Source: Zhengitettix transpicula (lineage: Eukaryota > Arthropoda > Insecta > Orthoptera > Tetrigidae). From it: DNA of 64,000 bases. Shown here piece after piece: positions 49,565 to 60,159 of this stretch; position 1 is the first letter of the stretch; each line of letters begins with the position of its first letter. A program made the position numbers and the translations under genes. Location: assembly GCA_037074705.1 (NCBI GenBank), contig CM073590.1, positions 45,420,395 to 45,484,394 of the forward strand, given 5' to 3'. Under the pieces are notes generated by a model. It did no database searches. It was not told where the DNA came from and saw only the letters and a program-made list of their open reading frames with translations.

Positions 49565-49910
49565 AATTTTTAATTTTTTTTTCAAATTATGCTTTTTGGA
49601 ATTGGTAGAGAAACAAAATTGATGGTCTTGTCTATGATATTAAAAAATATTTCTTTTTGTTGAGGGTGATTAGAATTTAAATTTGATATTTTACCTGAAT
49701 ACACAGGTATTGGTACCAATTAGTAAATATTTTTTTATTACTACGAATGATTAAAACTTTAAGGAATATAATGGGGTAATTTGGTTCTAACTGAAAATGA
49801 TTTACAAATGGGGTGGTATATATTAGAACATTCAAAAAACTAATTAAGGAAAAGATATCATCCACATATCTAGAATAGCAAATGGTTTGGAAAACCAAGG
49901 AAATGAAACA
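49565..49910 (-). pseudogene. Penelope-like element reverse transcriptase fragment
   Basis: Minus strand. The frame from 49898 reads CYSRYVDDIFSLI, the catalytic YVDD box in the form usual for Penelope-like elements, followed by IIFLKVLIIRSNKKIFTNWYQ (compare the 'NFLDL.I...' step of PLE reverse transcriptases). A frameshift near 49690 leads to GKISNLNSNHPQQKEIFFN and IIDKTINFVSLPIP, matching the NSNHP...K..I......R step of PLEs. Further stops follow at about 49575. The fingers, the N-terminus and the GIY-YIG nuclease are absent. The copy is old, and it is adjacent to an inverted repeat with hammerhead-like motifs at 49960-50285. Confidence 0.8.
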
Positions 49911-49959
49911 TGACGTTTACAAATATTTCATTAAAATTTCTAATAAATTGGAAAAGCAA

Positions 49960-50285
49960 TTTTTGACCATTTACAGACACATTATTTATTTAATTTTGAG
50001 AGCAACAGCGTTTCGGTACATGTCCGTATATTCTTCAGGCTTTCTTCCAAATTATTGTAACACATGAGCACCAAACATAAATAACATATTTCATAAGTTC
50101 ATTAAATTTAGACTACGAGGCAAACATTTCACTTAAACAAACGTGTGATCTAAATTTAGTGAACTTATGTGAAAATGTTATTTGTTTTTTGCGCTTATAT
50201 GTTACAAGCCTGAAGAAGATACGAACATGTATCGAACCGTTGTTACTCTCTAAATTAAATAAATAAAGTTTCTGTAAAAGTTAAA
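49960..50285. repeat. Large inverted repeat with a hammerhead-like core in each arm
   Basis: Left arm (minus sense, about 49960-50110) and right arm (about 50150-50285) pair along most of their length. Right-arm core: CTGAAGA (50210-50216), A, stem GATAC/GTATC closing a 6-nt loop, GAACC (50234-50238). Left-arm core: boxes at 50032-50038 and 50010-50014 (GAAAC on minus). After the core both arms continue AAATTAAATAAAT. It sits directly beside the PLE RT fragment, as expected for PLE terminal repeats in inverted orientation. Confidence 0.7.
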
Positions 50286-50573
50286 AAAATTGCTTTATTA
50301 TTTCCTAATCAGAGGAAAACTAAAACTCATTACAATTTCCTTCAGTTCAATGACATTCAGCCTTGCTTCAATCTCGGTGTAAAGCCAATTCTGTGCCTTA
50401 GACCCGTTTTCAAAATCTTTGTGAATTTTTCAACATAGTAATTGTTTGTAGTAATATTTTTATAATAATTTGGTAAGTTGTTCACTTTTTGTTACCTTAG
50501 TTTGTCTTTGTTTACTTTATGTAATTAGGCCATATACTTAACATTTGTAAATGCCTTCTCTTTAGGGTAATAC

Positions 50574-50602
50574 CTGAAGAAGATACGAACACGTATCGAA
50601 AC
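50574..50602 (+). ncRNA. Hammerhead-like core motif
   Basis: CTGAAGA (50574-50580), A, perfect 5-bp stem GATAC/GTATC with a 6-nt loop, GAAAC (50598-50602), then GTCG and an A-rich tail ending AATAAAGTGTCTGG. Same subfamily as 50210-50238. Confidence 0.42.
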
Positions 50603-51184
50603 GTCGTAAGGCTGTAAAAAAAATAAAGTGTCTGGAAATAGCCATTAACTGATTTATTAATTCAAAAACAGACGTAAATTAAAAACTTTCTACATATACA
50701 TATATTAAAATGCGACCATATGACAAATTAGTTTTTTTAACTTATTGAATTTTTTCGCAGAAAAATGAGTGTAATTAGTCATGCCTATTTTAAACAGTGT
50801 TTCTAGAAATTTAAAAATATTATAATTACTCAATTAAAGTATTAATCTGTAGGGTAATTGGGAGGACATAAGTCCTGCTAATATTGTCTGAGGTAACAAA
50901 TGATATTCACATAATTATATGATTTCAATCTTTCAAAATTGTTTTTACAATATATTATACCCATTTTAACATTTGATTAACAATTTTGATGGATATACAA
51001 TGATAATTTAATTAGAAAATTTCACTATTGCCTGAATATTTGACAAATATAAAATTTTTAACTTTAATTATCATTTTATACTGAAATTTATCAACTTTTT
51101 AATGTAACTTTAAAATAATTTAGTGAATAAATTTATTCTGACTGTTTTGAGACTTAATTAATTTTTTCATCCTTTTTAAAGAGA
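50603..51184. other. Non-coding interval
   Basis: AT-rich, nothing recognised. Confidence 0.35.
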
Positions 51185-51660
51185 AGACTATTGTATACAA
51201 CTATCAGGGATAGTCTTCCTTCAGATGTATAGAACTACGAGAGTTTTGGGAATCAGTGTAAAAGTATTCTACTGAAAGGCGCGATTTACTCAGTACAGGA
51301 ATTATTAATTATTTTCTGTTTGTACTGCAAAAGTGATGAATGTCTCTTTAAACTATATATTTCTTAACTTGCTTACTTACTGTTGGTCTTTCTGCTCTTT
51401 TCTTTGTTTGTTTCATGTACGGCATGGCAGATTCCTCGTCGTTCAGTTGTGTGTAGTGACTTGTCCGTCGTTTGTGTTTGTGCTTCTTCCAAGTGTACGT
51501 GTGTCAGGTTTTGTATTTATTCTCGTGTTACGAGTAATTTCTTATTTTATGATAGTTAGTTCTCTCAATATTTATTTTCTACCTAGTGCGTATTTTATTT
51601 GTTTGAATACTGTAAATATTTTATTATGCCCTTAGTAAAGTTACAGATGTGTTATTATTA
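51185..51660 (+). repeat. Dispersed repeat, copy 1 (partner at 59.0 kb)
   Basis: Matches 58995-59330 in order and orientation: GTATAGAAC..GAGAGTTTTG, TTTACTCAGTACAGGA, CTCTTTTCTTTGTTTGTTTC, GTGACTTGTCCGTCGTTTGTG, GTGTACGTGTGTC. A 100-codon frame (51333-51635) is hydrophobic, but its counterpart at 59055-59318 is in a different arrangement, so it is unlikely to be a conserved protein. It may be an LTR or a 3' untranslated region. Confidence 0.65.
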
Positions 51661-53716
51661 TTACTATATAGTAGTTTTTGTTTTGTTGGACAAGGAAATT
51701 TGTGTTCCCGATTTTTAGTTATGTGCATGTTATTAATTGAAGCTTCTAATAATTATATTGCAATTTTATGATATAACGTACCCTATTTTGTCATTCAAGG
51801 ACTAATGGACTAATGGAAATCCAGCCCAATAAAAAAATATATTAATTTATTACAGTTTATTATTCTTCAACCAAATTGTACATGCAAAATCAAGGAGACA
51901 TATTCTCCTTCAATTAAATGGTGTCTAATAAATCATTAATATTATTTAATCTTGAAAAATTCATCTCATTTAGTTATTGACTATTCATATGTTGTAGTGT
52001 TATCAACACGGTGCGATGATTGCTGAATTTGGACTTTTTCCTAATCTGTATTTTTTTTAAAAATTTTCAGCTTATAGTCGCATTTACCTGTAAGTCATTA
52101 GTGACTTACATCTGTTATGTTTTACATTTGAGTAACATTTAAATTACTTTATATAAATTAGTTTTCATAGTAAAATCTATATGGTTGTTTACTGCTGTTG
52201 GTGAGTTGCAGATCTCCATCATTGAATGGGCGGCTATAGTTGATCTTCTTATGTCGCTTTATTTGGAGCAGTCAAAGAGGACATAAGGAATTGTCCTCAT
52301 CAATTGATGCTCATGATTTACTTATATTAACTTCTCACCACACGATTTCCTATCCAAATCATTCATATCTATGCCAACCTTTCCACGCGCTTTGTTCAAT
52401 TTTTTAATCTATAAAATTATTTGTCTAGCTTATAAATACAGATGCAGTATGGTGCATTTCTGGGATGGCAAAACCGCTAATGAGCACCGATCCTTTTATT
52501 GGTAAAATAGCATTTACCTCCCTTTTTTATAGCAGCAAACATCAGATCTTAAGTACCTTCCTTGTATTAAATTACATACTTCCACGGTTTTGACTATTTT
52601 TTTTATTAAAAATTAAAAGTTATGCATTACGCGTTTTACATGTTAAAAGTTCAACGTTTCACTTTCGTCGTTGATAGCAGGCACTTTGGTCGCTCCAAAA
52701 ACACTTTAAACATGCTTTTATCTTCTAACAACTGAGTCCTTACGGTCGCACACTTGGCTTCTTAACCACTGGCTCTTTCCACTGTTCTGTCCCGGACGAT
52801 ATAGTTTCGCGGGTCTTCTTCCTGATTATTTGTTTAATTCTTAAAAGGCGGAGTATAACTGAAACTCATTGTCAACAACAGTTTCTTAACAAAAACTGTC
52901 GGATTATCATTATATAAAATTGGCATATTTTATCTATTAAAAATGTTACTTCTTTTCACAGTTTGGATTATACCAATTAAATGTATAGATTAATCTTTTC
53001 CCAAAATATACTACATTCAATTGTGGTTTCCTCTTAAGGCAGATTCATTTCCAAAATAATTTGAGTTTGTAAGCCGTTGAATAAGAATATATATGGACAT
53101 GTATCGTTAGTTTCGTTTCAGTAACAAAAGTTAATACCAATAATTTAAATTTTGATGGCTAATGTGATTTATATAACTATTTTTCATTTTATTATCCTTT
53201 ACTAGTAATTAATTACTAGTATATTGTCACGGTTGATGAAGGTCCAAAGCTGATAGAGATTTTTGATGGAGTATAATCTAAGTTGATACGTCTAGATAAG
53301 TGGTGACACGTAGTAAGTCGAATATGTCCCATTCACTGTAATGTGTGATTTCACGGCCTTCTTAGAAAACGAGTTTCGATTAATTTAATGTCGTGGGAGA
53401 ACACGTTTTTCAACACAGTATTTGATGCTTCACAAGGCACCCAATTACAAAAAAGTTGCATGAATATAGTTGAAAAACACTAAATCATAAATAACTACGC
53501 CTTCACCTAAGGGTGAACGTCGGCCAATATATTCATGATTTGAACTCCATTAAGAAAGTCAATAAGTATCCCTTTAAATTTTTGTTTCCTGAATTTTTTT
53601 TTATTACGGACTATTGTACATTAAATATTAATAATAAAATAGTCACACAAAATTATATATAATAAAACTAAATTTCATTCATAATACGTAATCAAATATT
53701 TCAATATAATATAATG
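51661..53716. other. Non-coding stretch
   Basis: AT-rich; no open frame of interest. A more balanced patch at 52190-52330 and 52640-52860 is unrecognised. Confidence 0.35.
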
Positions 53717-53899
53717 TTATATATATATATAATATATATTTATATTATAAAATATATAATTATATAATATATATTTATATTATAAAATATATAATTATAT
53801 AATATATAATTATATAATATATAATTATATAATATATAATTATATAATATATAATTATATTAATATATAATTATATAATATATAATTATATTATAAAAT
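53717..53899. repeat. AT minisatellite
   Basis: Units of about 17-18 bp (ATATATAATTATATAAT and variants) repeated about ten times. It directly follows the 3' tail of the minus-strand LINE at 53935. Confidence 0.9.
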
Positions 53900-53934
53900 A
53901 TAATATTTCATAAATCAAACCCTTATCTTTAAGC

Positions 53935-54700
53935 AATATTAATAAATAAATATCCAAAGCATTAACCAAATTTGACACTTTCATTATGGGATTGTTTAAA
54001 GTATCATTTGAATTATAATGCTTTACCGAAAACGTTTATTTCAATTTATAGGTTCCAGAAGTAATTATAATTTATCAAGTTAATAAACACATTAAGTATC
54101 TTTATTCACTAACTTCAAAATAAATTATAAGTATTTATTCGTTCAGATTCCAGAAAAGGGATTTTCAGTGCAGTAACATTATTTTTATAATTATGGGTTG
54201 TAAATAGACCTGGAAAATTCATTCTGTCAGATATGATTCTAAGAAATTTATTTTCTACTCTTTCACTTTTCTTGATAATGTATTTGTATGTGACCCAATT
54301 ACACATACAAACATTAATATTGTTTTCACCAACGATACAAATAAAATTTTAATAGTTTTTGGGAAATAATATGATTTACATTTTCATCTAATAAAATCTG
54401 AAATTTGTATAGCTTTATTAATAGATACAATATGTGCCTCAAATGTAAACTTTAAATCAAACATTGTTTCTGTCTTTAACGACATTAACTTTTTCCAAGA
54501 CCCAACCATCAATATAATGAGGGGAAAAATGCAACGGTTCCACCTCATGGGGAAGTATTTGTTTTACATTTTGATATATTTAAATTCATATCATTATCTT
54601 TAAATTATTTATAAATATCATTTATACATACTTGTAAATCAATCAACCTGCATTAGTTTTAATTCATTACAATAATGAATTTTTAAGTTGATGTTTAATT
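53935..54700 (-). pseudogene. Jockey/CR1-like LINE, C-terminal RT remnant
   Basis: Minus strand, scattered over frames. From about 54660: CINDIYK*FKDNDMNLNISK (the step after the RT active site, ending in the conserved LN..KC), then DLKFTFEAHIVSINKA, YYFPKTIKILFVSLVKTIL and SERVENKFLRIISDRM, the thumb and C-terminal part. Near 53960 LNNPIMKVSNLVNALDIYL matches the usual end of such ORF2 proteins. The ADD box itself is mutated away. Frameshifts near 54300 and 54120 and several stops make it long dead. The 3' end runs into the AT minisatellite. Confidence 0.72.
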
Positions 54701-54822
54701 TAACAAATTATTAGTTCAAACCGATCGATTGATTACAATTATTGGAAAAATAAAAATTTCGTCCAGTTTTTTTAAGTTTGGGAAACACGTTACTGAAGTT
54801 CACATACGTTAAGACATCTCCT

Positions 54823-54830
54823 GTATATAT

Positions 54831-54866
<36 letters not shown>
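54823..54866. repeat. (TA)n microsatellite
   Basis: About 21 TA units with one interruption, directly at the edge of a polyA-550 fragment. Confidence 0.9.
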
Positions 54867-54867
54867 G

Positions 54868-54935
54868 AAATTTTAGAAAGGGGGAATGTGAAAGGGAGGA
54901 CAAGGTAGCCAATACTTAACTGGAGGTCTCTGTTA
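54868..54935 (-). repeat. polyA-550 repeat, fragment I
   Basis: A short remnant: AAAGGGGGAATG...GGACAAGGTAGCCAA...TTAACT, equivalent to the segment near 2957-3003 of copy A. Confidence 0.6.
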
Positions 54936-55572
54936 CATTTATTTTACGAGCATAATTTTTTAACTGAAACTCAATAATACCATTTAATAATCGTTTGTAA
55001 ATGATGTGTCACTTTCTCCTATGCAGACCTTTCCACATTTTAAACGGAATTTTATAAATTCCTTTTAAAAACAACTTTTCTTGCCTGGTCTTTATTGCAT
55101 GAGAGTCTTTGGCTATTTTGATATTAATACTTAATATCGAGTATAAAGTCAAATATTATGACATTTATATAAATATGGGAAAAAATTAATGTATTGCGCA
55201 AGACTTGTAATTACTTACGGCACTGACGTGATTCAGCTATAGTCGAATTGATAACAAAAAGATTAAAATTAAGATTAAAATCGTTTATAATATGTAATGT
55301 TTGGGTTTCATCACTGATTTTTTCAAGATAAAATGCTAATGTTCCATAGCAAGGAGGTACGAGAAATTTTTGTTCTTTACTTTTAATGTTTCGATCTGTC
55401 ACATGGCATTCGGAATTGAGAAGTATTGACTGTCGTATGCAGCCATTTTAAGAATGTAATTATTTTTCAAAAGGATCTGTTCAATTAGTAGCTGATGAAA
55501 TCGGACACGAAGACAATTTACATTAGTTCGAAATTTACAGCGTACAATAATATGAAGAATGTTCAAGATGAT
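54936..55572. other. Non-coding interval
   Basis: AT-rich; a minus frame at 55211-55402 is unrecognised. Confidence 0.35.
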
Positions 55573-55586
55573 TTCGAGTATTTACT

Positions 55587-55839
55587 AACTAACTAACTCC
55601 TTGGCTCGACAGCCCATGAAGGGCCTTGGCCTACCGAGACGGCTACCAGACTGTCATCTTACATGACAAATTCTGGATTTAGGAGTGACACCTGGTCAGA
55701 GTGTCGATTCTCCCACAGTATTAACCCCAGTTTTCTTGACCACGACGGCCACAAACTTCCATGCCCATGCCGGGATTCGAACCCGGGACCTCTGTGATGC
55801 GAGGCAATGGCGCTGGCCACTACAACACAGCAGGCCGGC
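55587..55839 (-). mobile_element. tRNA-derived SINE with 14-bp target duplication
   Basis: 253 bp on the minus strand, flanked by a perfect direct repeat TTCGAGTATTTACT at 55573-55586 and 55840-55853. The 5' end (right side) is tRNA-like: A-box region TGTAGTGGCCAGCG and B-box GGTTCGAATCC. The body is unrelated to tRNA and the 3' tail is (AGTT)n at 55587-55600, a short-repeat tail instead of poly(A). Such a tail often matches the tail of the partner LINE that mobilises the SINE. Different from the SINE family at 36.4/41.5/62 kb. Confidence 0.93.
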
Positions 55840-55853
55840 TTCGAGTATTTACT

Positions 55854-56059
55854 GCCTATGAAAATTTAGCAAAATTATTTTACATAGAATATACATTTTT
55901 AATTAAATGTCTTTCTATATGAATACTATAATAATTTTAATTTTCTGTGCAATCCAGTTTATAATCAATCGAATCGCGTTATTTTTAGTACCTGTAAAAA
56001 TGTTTCTTAATTTCATTTCATTTAAATGTAAAGCAAATAGTATAAGAGAACTTATTTTT
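55854..56059. other. Non-coding interval
   Basis: AT-rich, nothing recognised. Confidence 0.3.
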
Positions 56060-56160
56060 CCTAGAAGACGATGGCAGTAAACGTCATCGAAACGTAGCGA
56101 ATCCAATTGTTTGCTGGGTTAGAAGCCCGAGAAAACTTTATTCAACGTACTTTTTATTTG
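56060..56160 (+). repeat. Dispersed repeat with hammerhead-like core
   Basis: CTAGAAGA (56061-56068), spacer with CGATG/CATCG ends, GAAAC (56089-56093), then the same ~65-bp tail as 15115-15175 (TTAGAAGCCCGAGAA). It ends a few bases before the Helitron-like element. Confidence 0.6.
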
Positions 56161-56165
56161 AAATA

Positions 56166-58046
56166 CTAGTTGGGTGCCCGGCGTTGCCCGAGATGTCATT
56201 TATCCATAACCCCCGATACACTCAAATTTCGGTTGCTTTTGCGCTATTTTTATGTAACGCTCCTCGAACCCTATCCCTAAATGTGCTCACCTCCGATGCC
56301 GAAGGGGGTTGGACTCATTGACCAAATATAACGGCCGTTTTTACATGTCAGAAGATGACCACCCCCACAAATGTGCGATAATCAAAAAGTATTTATTGCA
56401 CTCAAAAATCGACCAATTACATTTAAAACAATTATTAAATTTGTAGACATATAATTTTTCCATCTGAAATTAAACTATTTGGTGATTGTAGCAATCTGCA
56501 GTTGGTAGCATTGTACAAAATTAATGCAAAACATTACGAAATACGCTGTCTTCAATAAAAAATATCAATTTTGAACATTTAAGTATTGTTTTTATCATAA
56601 TTCTATGAATCTTCCAGTGCGTATTGCAAGATATAATTGGGCAACATATTGGTCCCTGATCCCGTTAAATATTCCACGTCAAAAGTCAAGTTATTTAAAA
56701 GAAAATTAATGCCATGGATTGTATAACCTTTCATAATAAATTATATTTATCACTCGATGTGGTATTGGTAGATTTAATTCTACTTATTATTCAATCAAAA
56801 TATTTTTGGTCAGCTTCATTTCTCAGAAATTGAACATCTATAACGTCGTTCCCAAAAATGGAAAACAAATATTGCTATCCTAACCTCAAATTTTTGTTTC
56901 ACGACACAAATTGTACGCAATAATTTGTTTACATTTATACAAATTTATAGAAATACGTTGCGTAAAGTATAATTAATTCTACTTTTAATTCAATTTAAAT
57001 AATCCTATTTCTGTACATACCTTTGACTGATAGTGCATTAATGGAATAACGACCATAAAAACTTTCGAAGTTCCGTACGTCATTTTCAATTCTTTTATAG
57101 TTACAAACATATAATTCAGCAGTCGTACCTTAGACAAATCTTATTATCTTCTGAAATATTATACAGGATACAATAGTACGTTATATTATGAAATTTTATA
57201 AATCTCGACCGACACACATTTGAATGTATTATAAGGCGCCATATTGGCTTTATCAAAGATAGCGGGATAATTAACTATTCCAAATTAACTTTGCGCAAGG
57301 ATGGTAAAATGTTTCGTATTGTTTTTTATTACTATTTGATGGAGTAATACTGGAAAAAAAATGTTCCTATTTCTGTACATACCTTTGACTGATAGTGCAT
57401 TAATGGAATAACGACCATAAAAACTTTCGGAGTTCCGTACGTTTTTTTCAATACTTTTATAGTTACAAACATATAATTCAGCAGTCGTACCTTAGACAAA
57501 TCTTATTATCTTCTGAAATATTATACAGGATACAATAGTACGTTATATTATGAAATTTTATAAATCTCGACCGACACACATTTGAATGTATTATAAGGCG
57601 CCATATTGGCTTTATCAAAGATAGCGGGATAATTAACTATTCCAAATTAACTTTGCGCAAGGATGGTAAAGTGTTTCGTATTGTTTTTTATTACTATTCG
57701 ATGGAGTAATACTGGAAAAAATTTTACTTTTTATTCAATCAAAATATTTCTGCTTTATTTCATTACGAAATACAGAACTATTTTTAGGATGCGTCAATGT
57801 ATTGAAAACTTATGACGTCATCGTCTCGCGCAGTAATTTAACACTAATTCGTAACTTATTTCAATTATAATTATTTCCACGTTTATTCTTGGGGTTTCTC
57901 ACCCCCACAGTACCGGTTCTCGATTTTGGCAGAATACGTATACCAATTTTTGTTGCATTCTGTCCACGAGATAAAATTTGTATAAAGAACAACGTAAATA
58001 CATACATACATACATACAAATATACATCCTTTTTTTATTATATAGA
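56166..58046 (-). mobile_element. Helitron-like element, chimera of families I and II
   Basis: On the plus strand it starts CTAGTTGGGTGCCCGGCGTT (56166, preceded by A) and ends CCTTTTTTTATTATATAGA (to 58046), the reverse of the family II TC-end. The first ~250 bp match the 3' module of family I (compare 16960-17167 and 23271-23480), while the part from about 57730 to 58046 matches the 5' module of family II (46887-47190). The interior holds a 362-bp tandem duplication. The base outside the TC end is T on the minus strand, not the expected A. No genes. Confidence 0.65.
57003..57726. repeat. 362-bp tandem duplication
   Basis: 57003-57364 and 57365-57726 are near-identical (I count about seven differences), e.g. 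TCCTATTTCTGTACATACC at the start of both. The high identity suggests a recent event. Confidence 0.95.
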
Positions 58047-58994
58047 AGATTTGAGTAGACCAGAATTTAAAAGCTTCAATGATGGTTAAATAAATATAAA
58101 GTTGACATCATATTCTTTTTATAACTGAAATAAACATTTTTCTGTATTCTACAGCATAAATTATTAGTGTACAAATATTCTTAATATATACCTTGTGATG
58201 GATATTATATATATTGGCTGGTACTTGCAGTGAGACTGTGAAAAACAACTAAGTATGCTCGCATTCTTTGATATTGATGCTTCTTTCAACTTTCTTTCGA
58301 ACGTTCCCCATTTCATAAGCATTATTATCTTCATCTGATAAATGCTACTATCTTTGTAAGTTTTATTCGACAATGTCTGCATTATCACCACTCATTTATA
58401 AATAATTTGTACTCATCGCGTGATCTATCTACTTTGACGGTCGATTTAATCGACTTCATTCTTGTCTTGATAAGGCTTAAAAAACAATTTAGTTAGGTTG
58501 CATACTAATTTAATTAGGTTTCGTGGCAAAAATATTTTCCAAAATATTTTACTGTTCAGGTTCATTACAGAAGTAAGACCATAGTTACCCGCAATGAGGG
58601 ACAAAATCAGCTTGTTATTTCTCTCAGAACATTAATGCAACATGTTGATATCAACACTATGTAAATGGTTTACTTTGCGTATTTTCATTCACTTACGTGC
58701 CTTTGCATAGAAAATTGGGTCATATGCTCCAAGAGCACTCAAATATCCAAAATACAAAACTTTGTCTATACGTTCTGTTACGGATTACAGCTTTAGTTGT
58801 AAACTCTTTTCAAAATTTTACAAATACTAACTACCTAGTGTATAAATTCATAAACAATTTTAAGTTCGTTAAGCCGATCGTAAACGTGTTTCAAATAAAT
58901 GTCATATTTCACGAATATCTAAGTAGAAATCATTCAGCAATAAGATGGAAGAATCATTTCCTTGAAATTTACTAGTAAGGTATTCACTAAATGG
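58047..58994. other. Non-coding interval
   Basis: AT-rich; the plus frame at 58697-58975 (92 codons) is unrecognised. Confidence 0.35.
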
Positions 58995-59330
58995 GGCTAA
59001 TTTTAAACATTATACTTTCTACTGAGGTATAGAACGATAATAACTGCAAGAGTTTTGAGAATCGAAGTCAGAATATTTTATTCAGTACAGGAGTTTCATG
59101 GTAGTTCCCCTAATAGTTCAAATTATCATACTGCGAAAGTGTTACAAGAGTTTTTCGTTCTGTTTATTTATAATTTTTTACTGTTTTCTCTGTTTGTTGC
59201 ATGTTCAACCTGGAGATTCAATGAAAGGCCAGATTTCATGTTGTTCGTGACTTGTCCGTCGTTTGTGCGTGTGTGTGCTCTCTTGTGTACGTCGGGGTTT
59301 TTTGTTATTCTGTACTAACTTTTTTATTGT
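58995..59330 (+). repeat. Dispersed repeat, copy 2 (partner at 51.2 kb)
   Basis: Shares ordered words with 51185-51660, including GTGACTTGTCCGTCGTTTGTG and TTTCTCTGTTTGTTGCATG. It diverges near 59310. Confidence 0.65.
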
Positions 59331-59519
59331 GTTGTTGCACATTTACATATGTGTGATAAGATAACTAATTGGACAACTAATTACTTTCCTCTCTGGGTGT
59401 TTTATTTGTCTTGAAAGATTTATTTAATAACATTAAAATGCATTCTCTGTAAAAATTATATTGTGCCTAGTTTTTAGTTATGCTATGCTCCTAAATTTTG
59501 CTGATTAATTTATAATTTG

Positions 59520-59520
<1 letters not shown>

Positions 59521-59575
<55 letters not shown>
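59521..59575. repeat. (TA)n microsatellite
   Basis: About 27 TA units, a few bases upstream of the Tigger-like pseudogene. Confidence 0.95.
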
Positions 59576-59578
<3 letters not shown>

Positions 59579-59604
59579 CATAATCCTTTGTATATTAAGT
59601 CACT

Positions 59605-60157
59605 ATGAGTGGAAAACGAAAACAAGGCGTGGTTTCTCTTGAAACAATGTTGAATGCGATGAAACGTAGGATAAAGGTGAATCGGCTTGAAAGTGTAGAT
59701 TAAGTGACTGTTGATTATTGGAATCAGGAAAGATTTTTAAACAAGGGCTAATCAAAGTGTGAGTGGAGGATGGGATTTGAATCGAAAAACTGTGAAGAAA
59801 GTAGATTATGAGCGTATGTACAGTGATTTTTTTCACAGATGAAAAGGATTGGGAGTAGGTTGAAGAAGTTGAAGAACGTAGAGAAGAAGTTTACTGCAAG
59901 CTATGAGTGTAAAATATATAAGACAGCTGAATATTAGTGGGAAGAAACGGTCTGCAAATGCCAATGTTGTTGCAGAATTTCAATCGAAAATAATGAAGTG
60001 GTTTTGAACGTATGACTCACACCTGACCAAATTTTAAAACCTGATGAAACCGGACTTAACTTCCAATTGCTGCCATCTAAAACATTAGCAGTTTAAAGAT
60101 AAAAAGTAGTAAAGATAGGTGTAATGAACGGAAATATTGGCGATGTAATTATTAAGA
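59605..60157 (+). pseudogene. Tigger/pogo-like transposase remnant
   Basis: From ATG 59605: MSGKRKQGVVSLETMLNAMK, the start of the CENP-B-type helix-turn-helix that pogo/Tigger transposases use to bind their ends. The frame is then interrupted by many stops. Near 60030-60095, TPDQILKPDETGLNFQLLPS followed by KTLA is the first catalytic motif of the DDE domain (usually ..NADETGLNF..LPSKTLA), with its Asp retained. GVMNGNIG near 60140 corresponds to the following strand. The rest of the catalytic domain is missing. It is heavily decayed, with no terminal repeats visible beside the upstream TA microsatellite. Confidence 0.78.
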
Positions 60158-60159
60158 CA

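Noticed and set aside
51333..51635. Hydrophobic 100-codon frame as a membrane protein
   Set aside because: It lies in a dispersed repeat whose other copy does not preserve the same frame.
55740..55839. tRNA gene call on the minus strand
   Set aside because: B-box present, but it is part of a 253-bp unit with a 14-bp target duplication and an (AGTT)n tail.
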